From assembly GCA_016182365.1 (NCBI GenBank), contig JACOXO010000021.1:1-32981 (forward strand): 32,981 bases of DNA. The letters are read 5' to 3'. Positions within the stretch are counted from its first letter, which is position 1. The number at the start of each line of letters is the position of its first letter. Below are positions 10,187-19,249 of the stretch, in pieces. The position numbers and the translations under genes are program-made. The stretch comes from Candidatus Gottesmanbacteria bacterium (lineage in GTDB: Bacteria > Patescibacteriota > Microgenomatia > JACOXO01). The notes under the pieces are model-generated. The model was not told the origin of the DNA. It made no database searches and saw only the letters and a list, made by a program, of their open reading frames with translations.

Positions 10187-11377
10187 ATGAAAATTTTAAT
10201 GCTTACGCCCTATCTTCCCTACCCTTTATTTTCCGGGGGCCAAACCAGGTCATTTAATCTTATTAAAAATTTAGCTAAAAACCATGAGATAAGTTTGTTT
10301 AGTTTTATAAGAAGCAATGACGAAAAAAAATATATTAAATATTTGCGTCCTCATTGTAAGAAGATCCATGTATTTAAAAGAAGACCAGCCTGGTCTCCGA
10401 TTAATATTGGTCTTGCCGGTTTTACTCTTTATCCCTTTTTAGTAGTTATTTATCTTTCAAGAACACTAAGAAATTTTTTAGCAAATGAAATAGCAACAGA
10501 AAAATATGATCTAATTCATGCAGAAACTTTTTATGTCCTTCCAAACATTCCCCCAACCCAAATTCCCACACTTCTAGTTGAGCAAACCATTGAATATCAG
10601 GTTTACCAGCATTTTGTAGAACAGATGAAAATTCCACTTATCAAATATCCTTTAAGATTAGATGTTAAAAAAGTTAAATTTTGGGAAACATATTATTGGC
10701 GGAAAGTAAACCAAGTGGTTGCCGTGTCTGAGGATGATAGAAACAAAATGAGACAATTAATTCCAAATTTGTCTGTTGAAGTTATACCAAATGGTGTTGA
10801 TCCTAAAATGTTTTCTGGAAATAGCATGGTTAGTTCGGCACAAACTCCAACTGTTTTGTATGTTGGAAATTTCAAATGGCTGCAAAACAGAGAAGCAGTT
10901 GAGATTTTGATCGAAGATATCTGGCCTAAAATTAAAAAAGAAATAGCAAATGCAAAATTGTGGGTTGTTGGTAGAAATACCAGCGCGCTTAATTATTTAA
11001 AGCAGCCAGATATTATATTTGATGAGAGTGTAGATAATATTAAGGAAGCATATAAAAAAGCTGATATGGTTCTGGCTCCAATTAAAGGTCCAGGTGGTAC
11101 TAGGCTTAAGGTACTTGAGGCTATGGCTTCATCTTGCCCTGTAGTTACTACATCAGTAGGCATTGAGGGGATAGAAGCAGATCCTGGGGTTGACGTCTTA
11201 ATTGGAGATACGAATAATGATTTGGCTAAACTAACGGTCAAGCTTTTAAAAGATGCAAATCTCAGGAAAAAAATAGGCAAAGCCGGGTTTTTGGTAGTTG
11301 AAAAAAGGTATAACTGGGAATCAATTACTAAAAAGATAGAAAAAGTTTACCAAAACGTCCAACATGAAAAAAGATAA
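10187..11377 (+). CDS. Glycosyltransferase family 4 / GT1-like
   Basis: MKILMLTPYLPYPLFSGGQTRSFNLIKNLAK, VIPNGVDPKMF, LYVGNFKWLQNREAVEIL, GGTRLKVLEAMASSCPVVTT. Confidence 0.9.
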   Translation: MKILMLTPYLPYPLFSGGQTRSFNLIKNLAKNHEISLFSFIRSNDEKKYIKYLRPHCKKIHVFKRRPAWSPINIGLAGFTLYPFLVVIYLSRTLRNFLANEIATEKYDLIHAETFYVLPNIPPTQIPTLLVEQTIEYQVYQHFVEQMKIPLIKYPLRLDVKKVKFWETYYWRKVNQVVAVSEDDRNKMRQLIPNLSVEVIPNGVDPKMFSGNSMVSSAQTPTVLYVGNFKWLQNREAVEILIEDIWPKIKKEIANAKLWVVGRNTSALNYLKQPDIIFDESVDNIKEAYKKADMVLAPIKGPGGTRLKVLEAMASSCPVVTTSVGIEGIEADPGVDVLIGDTNNDLAKLTVKLLKDANLRKKIGKAGFLVVEKRYNWESITKKIEKVYQNVQHEKR

Positions 11378-12293
11378 ATTTCTTTCAGTTATTATAGTTA
11401 CCCACAATAACCAGCAGATAATTAAAAATACTTTGAATAAGCTCACTATTTCCTTAGATGCTTTAAACAAACCTTGGGAAATTATTGTTGTTGACAACGC
11501 CTCATCTGATAAAACAATAGAGGTTGTAAAAGAAAATTCCCGACGTTACAGTCGGGATCCCGACCCAAAAGCGTCGGGAAAAAAATTAACTCTTATTCAA
11601 AGTAACCAAAATAGAGGGTATGCTTGGGCAAACAATAGAGGAATAGAAAAGTCACAAGGAAAATACATTCTTCTTTTAAATTCTGATGTTGTTCTTAATG
11701 AAGATTCATTAAAAAAAACTATAGATTTTTTAGATAAGGATCCTAATGTTGGTGTTGTAACTTGTAAAATTTTATTACAAAACGGCAAAATTGATCCTGC
11801 ATGTCATAGAGGATTTCCCACTCCATGGGTGTCCTTAACTTATATGATTGGGCTTGAGAAGTTATTTCCTAATATCAGATTATTCTCCGGCTATCACATG
11901 TGGTATAAGGATATAAATAAAACTCACGAAATTGACAGCTGCTCCGGAGCTTTTTATCTTTTCAGGAGGGAAATTATTGAAAAAGTAGGATTATTGGATG
12001 AGAAATTTTTTATGTATGGAGAAGATCTGGATTTTTCCTACAGAATTAAAAATCACGGTTATAAAATCATTTATTATCCATACTGCTTTGCAGTACATCT
12101 TAAATACCAAAGCGGGTTAAAAAGTACTGACCGCGAAACTCAAAAAAGAACAATTGAAGCCTTCTACCAAGCCATGATCATCTTCTACCAAAAAAACTAT
12201 TCAAATAAATACCCATTTTTTGTAACGGGATTAATTATATTTATGATTGGTCTAATCAAAAATCTAAAACTTCTTATTAGTAGATTTTGGTGA
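11364..12293 (+). CDS. Glycosyltransferase family 2, carrying an in-frame palindromic-element insertion
   Basis: LSVIIVTHNNQQIIKNTLNKL, EIIVVDNASSDKTIEVV, NRGYAWANNRGI, LLLNSDVVL; inserted RRYSRDPDPKASG between VVKENS and KKLTLIQSNQ. Confidence 0.92.
   Translation: MKKDKFLSVIIVTHNNQQIIKNTLNKLTISLDALNKPWEIIVVDNASSDKTIEVVKENSRRYSRDPDPKASGKKLTLIQSNQNRGYAWANNRGIEKSQGKYILLLNSDVVLNEDSLKKTIDFLDKDPNVGVVTCKILLQNGKIDPACHRGFPTPWVSLTYMIGLEKLFPNIRLFSGYHMWYKDINKTHEIDSCSGAFYLFRREIIEKVGLLDEKFFMYGEDLDFSYRIKNHGYKIIYYPYCFAVHLKYQSGLKSTDRETQKRTIEAFYQAMIIFYQKNYSNKYPFFVTGLIIFMIGLIKNLKLLISRFW
11539..11578 (+). repeat. In-frame coding palindromic element, copy 1 (inside GT2 gene)
   Basis: CCCGACG TTACA GTCGGGATCCCGAC CCAAAAG CGTCGGG; two adjacent hairpins; outer arms extend to TTCCCGACG/CGTCGGGAA. 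Confidence 0.9.
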
Positions 12294-12295
12294 AG

Positions 12296-13009
12296 ATGAA
12301 AAAATTAAATAATTATTCTGCTATTCTTTGGGCATTTTCTTGCTATCTTTTTATAATTATTATAATTATTACTACAAAAGGCATTACGCATGATCCTAAC
12401 TTCTCTGGTGGCTCGGAAACTCCTTGGTTATTTCCTATGCTTGGAAGTATAGGTTTAGGTTTTATATCATTTGGATTGATGGTGTTTACTTGGATAGTAA
12501 TTTTTATAAAGAATGATAAGACGGAATATAAGTCACCACTAGGAATTTCAACTCCAAAATCAATTTTCGCTGTTATTTTATTAGTAATTATATGTATAGT
12601 TTTTGCTTTTGGTTATAGAAACTCCAATCTCGGTTACAAAAAAATAAATTATAATGGTCAGCAATTATTTGATGCAGTAAACGATTACAGAGTAGTTAAT
12701 GGGAAGCAACAGCTTCAACTAGATCAATACATTTGTGATAATTTGGTAGCAAGATATCTGAAAGTTAAAAGTGGTGATGTAGGGCATGAAGGATTTGAGG
12801 AATGGGTAAAAAACGAGGGAATCGATAGGCGTTTCTTACCTATCTCAGAGCTCTATATTAAAGATACGTATGCAACTCAAGACGCCATTAAGTTTTGGGA
12901 CGGTTCTCCTGGACACAGATTATCTTTGCTAGGTGATTTTAGCGTTGGGTGTGCATATGCTAACGAAGGTATAGGTGTGGTAGTTTTAGGTAACCCTATT
13001 TCACAGTAA
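12296..13009 (+). CDS. Membrane-anchored protein with C-terminal CAP/SCP-like domain
   Basis: Three hydrophobic segments, then FDAVNDYRVVNGKQQLQLD...FWDGSPGHRLSLLGDFSVGCAYANEGIGVVVLG, resembling CAP superfamily signatures; ATG at 12296. Confidence 0.65.
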   Translation: MKKLNNYSAILWAFSCYLFIIIIIITTKGITHDPNFSGGSETPWLFPMLGSIGLGFISFGLMVFTWIVIFIKNDKTEYKSPLGISTPKSIFAVILLVIICIVFAFGYRNSNLGYKKINYNGQQLFDAVNDYRVVNGKQQLQLDQYICDNLVARYLKVKSGDVGHEGFEEWVKNEGIDRRFLPISELYIKDTYATQDAIKFWDGSPGHRLSLLGDFSVGCAYANEGIGVVVLGNPISQ

Positions 13010-13074
13010 AAGTTGTAAGTATTATCAAGGATATTAGTTTGACATCTTTTTATAGATCAGAAATCTATATTTTT

Positions 13075-14379
13075 TTAATTATGTATTGTGATTTTACCAT
13101 ATTTTACCTCCATCCAACCTTTTTCTTTAAGTAGTATATTTTTAAACTTATCAATCTTAATCTTTTTGGAGAGTATTAAATCAAAGGCTCTTACTAAATC
13201 TAACGTACGAATAATAAGAACACCCATTTTTAAGGCATGTGCAATTTGTTCTTGTTCTATCGGTCGATCTTTATCTTTAATGGAGTTGGACGATTTAATA
13301 AATGTATTTACTATAAGTATTCCAGGAAAATTTGCTTCGAAGTTATTTCTTTCTCTGTGATCATCTACTTGATTAATGGCCTCGCGTGTAACATTGCCAT
13401 TTACTCCTTTTGCTTCGATGATAGCTATCACAGAACCATTTTCTACTTTAGGTCTGTTCCATAGTTGTAGGTCCTCATAACCGTCATCTTTTGTTGTTAC
13501 TTCCAGAGACATACCATTTTTCATTATTTTTACAAGGCTCTCGATTAATAACTTTCCAGTTAGTATTAATGGTTTCTTAAATTGTTTTAGGTTAAATATT
13601 TTTTGATTAATTATTGTAAATTTGTCTTCAAGTATTTGTTTTTCTTTTAAATATTTGCTTTCCGAATCAAATTGGAACTCATTTAACCAATTTGGCAATT
13701 CTTGATTAAGTTTTCGATAGGTGGTCACGAGTCCAGGTACTAGAGTTTTAAACAGATCTCGAACGTTTTTTTCACCCTTTTTAATTACATGACAAGGTAA
13801 AAAGAAAATTTGTCCTTTAAGACATACGGCTACATCACCATCATATTGACTTATGTCTGCTAGCACTCTGTAATCTGTGCTGCTATAATTATTGAACTTA
13901 GTTTTCGAAACACCGTAGTCACTATTAAAGTAATTAGTGAGTTCGCTAAAATATATTTTCCTGAAAAATTCATGGTCAGGAATTTGCTTAAAATTTGTAA
14001 TTGAAGACCAACCTAGTACCTCCTTAGCCAAATCGAAATCGTTGTAGGACATCCTTCCCATTAAAAATGAAATAAATCCACCTTTTGATAATAAAAGCTG
14101 TAATTGTTTCACTCTAACTCTTAGCATGTCATTCTGTATTTCAACAAGATAGTCGTCATTATTGCCATATAGGTGATTACTGCTTTTCCATCTAGCCCAA
14201 ATTCCTTGGAAAAGTATAACACCATTAAAGTTTTGAAATTTAAGTTCAGTATCAAAAGGAGCAAAGGTTAATTCAATCTTATTTATTACAACCTTTTCTT
14301 TTGGCGAGCTATAGTCCAGTCGTTCAATTCCATACACTAAAATATGGAACATGTCACTTTCTTTATATTGTGTATGCAT
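13075..14379 (-). CDS. Predicted PD-(D/E)XK-type nuclease-like protein of unknown function
   Basis: YEDLQLWNRPKVENGSVIAIIEAKGVNGNVTREAINQVDDHR fits a D-x(n)-ExK core; downstream FPGILIVNTF...IAHALKMGVLIIRTLDL resembles C-terminal strands of restriction-endonuclease-like folds. Confidence 0.55.
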   Translation of the reverse strand: MHTQYKESDMFHILVYGIERLDYSSPKEKVVINKIELTFAPFDTELKFQNFNGVILFQGIWARWKSSNHLYGNNDDYLVEIQNDMLRVRVKQLQLLLSKGGFISFLMGRMSYNDFDLAKEVLGWSSITNFKQIPDHEFFRKIYFSELTNYFNSDYGVSKTKFNNYSSTDYRVLADISQYDGDVAVCLKGQIFFLPCHVIKKGEKNVRDLFKTLVPGLVTTYRKLNQELPNWLNEFQFDSESKYLKEKQILEDKFTIINQKIFNLKQFKKPLILTGKLLIESLVKIMKNGMSLEVTTKDDGYEDLQLWNRPKVENGSVIAIIEAKGVNGNVTREAINQVDDHRERNNFEANFPGILIVNTFIKSSNSIKDKDRPIEQEQIAHALKMGVLIIRTLDLVRAFDLILSKKIKIDKFKNILLKEKGWMEVKYGKITIHN

Positions 14380-14497
14380 CGCAATGTATTATACTTGGCA
14401 AGTAGCAAGATTCAAGTTGGAGGAGATTCTGTAATAAATCTATTATACCTGAAGAGTGTGAATCTCTTTGAACTCCGCCATTTGATACAATACGGGC

Positions 14498-15346
14498 ATG
14501 GAGTTGACGATCATAATAGTCAATCACAACACTTTTACATATCTAGAGAAATGTCTGAAATCACTATTTGCGAGTTTGAAAAATTCCGGGATTAAATATG
14601 AAGTGATTGTTGTTGATAATGGATCAAATAAAGATGAAGTTAGGAAACTTGCGGGAATTAAGGGAATAAGACTAATAAAAAACAAAGAAAACCTGGGTTT
14701 TTCTACTGCAAATAATCAGGCAGTAGAAAAGGCAAGAGGACAATATATTCTTTTTCTCAATCCAGATACGATAATTTTGGGTAGTGCAATATCTAAGCTT
14801 CTAAATTTTTATAAATCTCACAGACATGCTTTTATTGGTCCAAAATTATTAAATAGCGATAAAACAGTTCAACCATCTTGCGGAAGATTTTATACACTAC
14901 CTGTGGTTTTCTCCATATTGTTTTTAAAAGGAGAAAAAACAGGATTGACTAAATTTTCACCATCATATTCTCGTGTTGTTGAGTGGCTTTCTGCAGCTTG
15001 CATTTTAACCACAAAAGAAATATTTAGTAAGTTAGGCGGATTTGATGAGGATTTGTTTTTATATAATGAGGAAGTTGATCTAATGTACCGGGCAAGAAAA
15101 CAGGGTTTTTTGTGTTATTTTTACTCTAAAGCCAGTATAATCCATTATGGAGCAGTATCAACTCTAGGGAAAAACTCTGCCGTAAATACCTATAAAGGTT
15201 TAATTTATTTTTATTCTAAACATTATTCTAAAATAAGTTTAGTTATTCTTAAAATATTGCTTTATACAAAATACTATTTAGTAAAAATTTATAGTTTAAT
15301 AGTTGGTGATAAGAATTTATTAAAGAAATATGAAAATTGGAATTGA
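14498..15346 (+). CDS. Glycosyltransferase family 2
   Basis: MELTIIIVNHNTFTYLEKCLKSLF, EVIVVDNGS, NLGFSTANNQAV, LFLNPDTI, WLSAACILTTKEIFSKLGGFDEDLFLYNEEVDL. Confidence 0.92.
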   Translation: MELTIIIVNHNTFTYLEKCLKSLFASLKNSGIKYEVIVVDNGSNKDEVRKLAGIKGIRLIKNKENLGFSTANNQAVEKARGQYILFLNPDTIILGSAISKLLNFYKSHRHAFIGPKLLNSDKTVQPSCGRFYTLPVVFSILFLKGEKTGLTKFSPSYSRVVEWLSAACILTTKEIFSKLGGFDEDLFLYNEEVDLMYRARKQGFLCYFYSKASIIHYGAVSTLGKNSAVNTYKGLIYFYSKHYSKISLVILKILLYTKYYLVKIYSLIVGDKNLLKKYENWN

Positions 15347-16430
15347 CGGGCGATTATATTTCGAAACCGGAGTAGGAAGATATATTAGAAATCTATTAAA
15401 GGAGTACGACGGTTTTGATGATAGCAATGAATATATAGTTTTCACTACCCCAAAAGCAGTAAACCAAATTAACTCATACTCTAGAATGAAAGCAGTAGCA
15501 ACTGATATTAGATGGCATTCAATTGAGGAGCAAATCAGTTTCCCCTTACTTCTTAATCGTTTTGATCTTGATCTTATTCATTTTCCATATTTTAGCGTCC
15601 CACTGTTTAACAGCCATCCTTTTGTTGTTACCATACATGATTTAACTACCTTAAATTACTCAACAGGCAAAGCGTCAACACTTCCTTTGCCCTTGTATAA
15701 ACTAAAGCACATCGCATATAGATTTGTGTTAAAAAACGCGCTTTTTAACAGTAAAAGAATAATTGTACCGTCAAATTCTGTAAAAAAAGATCTGATTAAA
15801 GTTTATCCGCAAATAGAAAATAAAATCAGAGTAACTTATGAAGCAGGTAGCTTGCCAATGTCTGACAGTCAAAGACAGTATAGTTTTGAACCCTTTTTTC
15901 TATATGTAGGGAACAGCTACCCGCATAAAAATCTGGAAAATGCAATCTTAGCTCTTAAATTATTTAATAGCGATAGAAAAAATAAATACAACTTGGTAAT
16001 TGCCGGAAAAATTGATCATTTTACCCAACGATTAAAAGATTTTGCCAAAACTCATAAAGTTGATAAGCAAATAATATTTCAAAACAGCCTTAATGATCAG
16101 GCACTCTCTAGATTGTATTTAAGATGTGAAGGACTTATTTTTCCTTCTCTTTCTGAAGGGTTTGGACTTCCTATTTTAGAAGCATTTGATCATGGCACAA
16201 TAGTTTGCTGTTCTAATATTGAGGTATTTAGAGAATTATATGGATCGGTTCCTTTTTATTTCAACCCTCTAAATATTGAAAGTATTGCAAAAAGTATGGA
16301 GAAGACCTCGTTTTTAAATGCAGCTGATAAGAAAAAGATTATAAAAGAACAAAAAGAGATATCGTCTAAATTCAGCTGGAAGAAAACTGCCTCTAAAACT
16401 TTAGAAATTTATAAAGAGGCAATGAGATGA
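15330..16430 (+). CDS. Glycosyltransferase family 4
   Basis: MKIGIDGRLYFETGVGRYIRNLL, VGNSYPHKNLENAILAL, SLSEGFGLPILEAFDHG. Confidence 0.9.
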   Translation: MKIGIDGRLYFETGVGRYIRNLLKEYDGFDDSNEYIVFTTPKAVNQINSYSRMKAVATDIRWHSIEEQISFPLLLNRFDLDLIHFPYFSVPLFNSHPFVVTIHDLTTLNYSTGKASTLPLPLYKLKHIAYRFVLKNALFNSKRIIVPSNSVKKDLIKVYPQIENKIRVTYEAGSLPMSDSQRQYSFEPFFLYVGNSYPHKNLENAILALKLFNSDRKNKYNLVIAGKIDHFTQRLKDFAKTHKVDKQIIFQNSLNDQALSRLYLRCEGLIFPSLSEGFGLPILEAFDHGTIVCCSNIEVFRELYGSVPFYFNPLNIESIAKSMEKTSFLNAADKKKIIKEQKEISSKFSWKKTASKTLEIYKEAMR

Positions 16431-17515
16431 AAGTTGCGTTAGTTTATGATTGGGTTGACACTTTAGGTGGAGCCGAAAGAGTCCTTGTCCAGTTAAAAAA
16501 AATATTTCCCCAAGCCCCTTTATTTACATCAGTCTATAACAAATCAAAAGCAGATTGGGCAAAAAACTTTAAAGTTGTAAATTCGTTTCTTCAAAATTTT
16601 CCTTTTTCCCAAAATTATCACCAAATTTATCCTTTTTTAACTCCAATTTCCTTTGAGCAATTTGATTTTTCCGGCTTTGATATTGTTATATCTGTAACTT
16701 CTGCAGATAGTAAAGCAATAATTACAAAACCTAACACTTTACATATTTGTTATCTTTTAACACCAACAAGATACATTTGGAGTCATTACGACGTTTACAT
16801 TCAAAATAAATTGATTAAATTTTTATCAAAACCTGTAATTTCGTATCTTAGAAGATGGGATTTGGTAGCAAAAGACAGGCCCGATGTAATAATTTCCATA
16901 TCCCAAACTGTTCAAAAAAGAGTTAAACAATATTACAAAAGAGATTCCAATATTATCTACCCGCCTGTCGGTATTTCAAAGCCATTGAAAAGTGCTAAAA
17001 TATCTGATTATTTTTTGGTTGTTTCAAGACTGGTTCCCTATAAACGGATTGATTTAACAATTAAAGCATGCAATAAACTTAAAAAAAATCTGGTAATTAT
17101 TGGAGATGGTAGGGTATATGGCAGTTTGAGATCAATTGCCGGGAGTACAGTAATTTTTAAAGAAAATGTATCCGAGAGTGAACTTTCCAGTTATTACAAA
17201 AACTGCAAAGCGCTTATAATTGCCTGCGAGGAAGACTTTGGTCTTACAGCTGTTGAGTGTCAAATGCATGGTAAGCCTGTTATAGCCTTAGGCCAAGGCG
17301 GTGTTTTGGAGACAGTAAAAAAGGGCAAAACTGGAATATTCTTTAAAAATCAATCAGTTGAAGATATTATTGCTTCTATTGAATCCTTTGAAAAACTTCA
17401 TTTTTCATCCCAAGACTGTATTGAAAATGTAAGAACTTTTTCTGAAAATAGCTTCAAAAAGGAGTTTACCGCGATGGTTAATTTTCATTATAAGCGATTT
17501 TTTCGTATAATATAA
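16427..17515 (+). CDS. Glycosyltransferase family 4 (mannosyltransferase-like)
   Basis: MKVALVYDWVDTLGGAERVLVQL, HICYLLTPTRYIWSHYDVY, FLVVSRLVPYKRIDLTIKACN, EEDFGLTAVECQMHGKPVIALGQGG. Confidence 0.9.
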   Translation: MKVALVYDWVDTLGGAERVLVQLKKIFPQAPLFTSVYNKSKADWAKNFKVVNSFLQNFPFSQNYHQIYPFLTPISFEQFDFSGFDIVISVTSADSKAIITKPNTLHICYLLTPTRYIWSHYDVYIQNKLIKFLSKPVISYLRRWDLVAKDRPDVIISISQTVQKRVKQYYKRDSNIIYPPVGISKPLKSAKISDYFLVVSRLVPYKRIDLTIKACNKLKKNLVIIGDGRVYGSLRSIAGSTVIFKENVSESELSSYYKNCKALIIACEEDFGLTAVECQMHGKPVIALGQGGVLETVKKGKTGIFFKNQSVEDIIASIESFEKLHFSSQDCIENVRTFSENSFKKEFTAMVNFHYKRFFRII

Positions 17516-17519
17516 ACTT

Positions 17520-18602
17520 ATGAAAGCAATTATCTTTGCTGGAGGTGTAGGGACGAGACTTTGGCCACTGAGCAGAAAGTCATCCCCAAAGCAGTTTGAG
17601 AAAATAATCGGCAATAAATCTACTCTTCAGTTGGCTGTTGAACGGCTTATACCAGAGTTTGAATGGAAAGATATATATATCTCAACTGGCGCAACATACG
17701 TTGATATTGTTGAAAAACAACTTCCTAATGTGCCAAAGCAAAATGTTATCGGGGAGCCTTTGATGAGAGATGTAGGACCAGCAGTCGGGCTAATAACAGC
17801 AATTCTTTATAAACAATCTGCAAAAGTTCCATTAACAATTCTTTGGAGCGATCATCTTGTAGGCAAACAAGACTTATTTAAAAAAATATTAAAAGATGCA
17901 GGACAGTTTATCAGTAAGAACACAAACAAAATAGTTTTTATCGCACAAAAGCCCCGTTTTGCTAGTCAAAATCTTGGCTGGATTGAATACGGTTCGGTTG
18001 TTAACAAAGTAAATGAAACCGGATTGCATTCATTCAAAAGTTTTAAATATAGACCCGATCTTGATTTAGCTAAAGTTTACTTTAATAGTGGACACCATGC
18101 ATGGAATCTTGGTTATTTTGTAACTACGCCTGAATTTTTATGGAAACAATATCAAAAACAAGCGCCGGAAATGTTTGCTCTGATTAAAGAAATTTATGAA
18201 TCTGTTGGTACTAATAAATTTACAGAAATAGTAAACAGATTATATTCAAAATTTGAGAAAATTAATTTCGACAACTTAATTCTTGAAAAAATCAAACCAG
18301 AAGATGCGTTTGTTATATCTGAAAACCTGCAGTGGAGCGATGTAGGGGCGTGGGAAGCTCTTAAAGAGGCTTTGCAAAAACATCAATCGGAAAACATAAC
18401 CTCTGGAAAAGTATTGGTTCAGGATTCTCAGGATAGCCTTATATATAACTACACCAATCAGCTAGTGGTTGCAATTGACCTGGAAGGCCTTTTAGTAGTG
18501 AATACCGGCGATGTTACTTTAGTTGCACACAAAAATTCAGTTCCAAAAATTAAGAAAATTGTTGAGAGTTTTTCAGGTACAGAGAACGAGAAACTGACTT
18601 AA
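17520..18602 (+). CDS. manC: Mannose-1-phosphate guanylyltransferase (nucleotidyltransferase domain only)
   Basis: MKAIIFAGGVGTRLWPLSRKSSPKQFEKI, LWSDHLV, YFNSGHHAWNLGYF, WSDVGAWEAL. Confidence 0.88.
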   Translation: MKAIIFAGGVGTRLWPLSRKSSPKQFEKIIGNKSTLQLAVERLIPEFEWKDIYISTGATYVDIVEKQLPNVPKQNVIGEPLMRDVGPAVGLITAILYKQSAKVPLTILWSDHLVGKQDLFKKILKDAGQFISKNTNKIVFIAQKPRFASQNLGWIEYGSVVNKVNETGLHSFKSFKYRPDLDLAKVYFNSGHHAWNLGYFVTTPEFLWKQYQKQAPEMFALIKEIYESVGTNKFTEIVNRLYSKFEKINFDNLILEKIKPEDAFVISENLQWSDVGAWEALKEALQKHQSENITSGKVLVQDSQDSLIYNYTNQLVVAIDLEGLLVVNTGDVTLVAHKNSVPKIKKIVESFSGTENEKLT

Positions 18603-18609
18603 CTTCATT

Positions 18610-19245
18610 ATGTATTCCTTTGTAAAAAGACTTCTAGATTTACTTGGTTCGATTGTTTTAATGACAATATTTTCGCCAATTATAATTATGACCATGATTG
18701 CTATTAAATTAGATTCACAAGGACCGGTTTTAGCTGATACACCAAAAAGAGTAGGCGAAAACGGGAAGGAATTTAAAATGTATAAATTCAGAACCATGAT
18801 TTTAAACGCCCATTCTATGCTAAGAAGCGATCCAAAATATAAAAATTTATTTGAGCAATACAAGAGAAATAGCTATAAGCTTGTTGATGATCCTAGGGTA
18901 ACGAAAGTGGGAAAGTTTTTAAGAAAACATTCAGTTGATGAAATACCTCAATTTCTGAATGTTTTTAAAGGTGATATGAGTTTAGTTGGGCCCCGGGCAT
19001 ATTATCCTGATGAATTAGTAGATCAGCAGAAGAAATATCCGCAAACCAGAAAACTGGTTAAAGAGGTGCTATCGGTAAAGCCAGGCATAACAGGAGCTTG
19101 GCAGGTATCTGGAAGAAGCGAGGTAAATTTTGATAAGCGTATTGCTCTTGATGCACAATATGTTAGACGAAAGTCAATAATATATGATATAAAAATATTA
19201 CTGCGTACTCCCTGGGCTATGGTTTCGGGGAAAGGCGCGGTGTAA
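18610..19245 (+). CDS. Initiating bacterial sugar transferase (polyprenyl-phosphate sugar-1-phosphate transferase, PglC/WcaJ-type catalytic domain)
   Basis: KRLLDLLGSIVLMTIFSPIIIMTMIAIKLDSQGPVL, YKFRTM, FLRKHSVDEIPQFLNVFKGDMSLVGPRAY, KPGITGAWQVSGRSEV. Confidence 0.92.
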   Translation: MYSFVKRLLDLLGSIVLMTIFSPIIIMTMIAIKLDSQGPVLADTPKRVGENGKEFKMYKFRTMILNAHSMLRSDPKYKNLFEQYKRNSYKLVDDPRVTKVGKFLRKHSVDEIPQFLNVFKGDMSLVGPRAYYPDELVDQQKKYPQTRKLVKEVLSVKPGITGAWQVSGRSEVNFDKRIALDAQYVRRKSIIYDIKILLRTPWAMVSGKGAV

Positions 19246-19249
19246 ATAT

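Noticed and set aside
13088-13464. Plus-strand ORFs 13088..13360 and 13237..13464
   Set aside because: Antisense to the long 434-aa minus-strand ORF; no recognisable protein features
14420-14480. GAGATTC/GAATCTC 7-bp inverted repeat upstream of the 14498 GT2 gene
   Set aside because: Short with a ~30-nt loop and no U-tract; easily chance in AT-rich intergenic DNA
17775-17795. CAGTCGGGC in manC as an element remnant
   Set aside because: Only a 6-nt match, encoding the conserved GPAVGL segment; no partner arms
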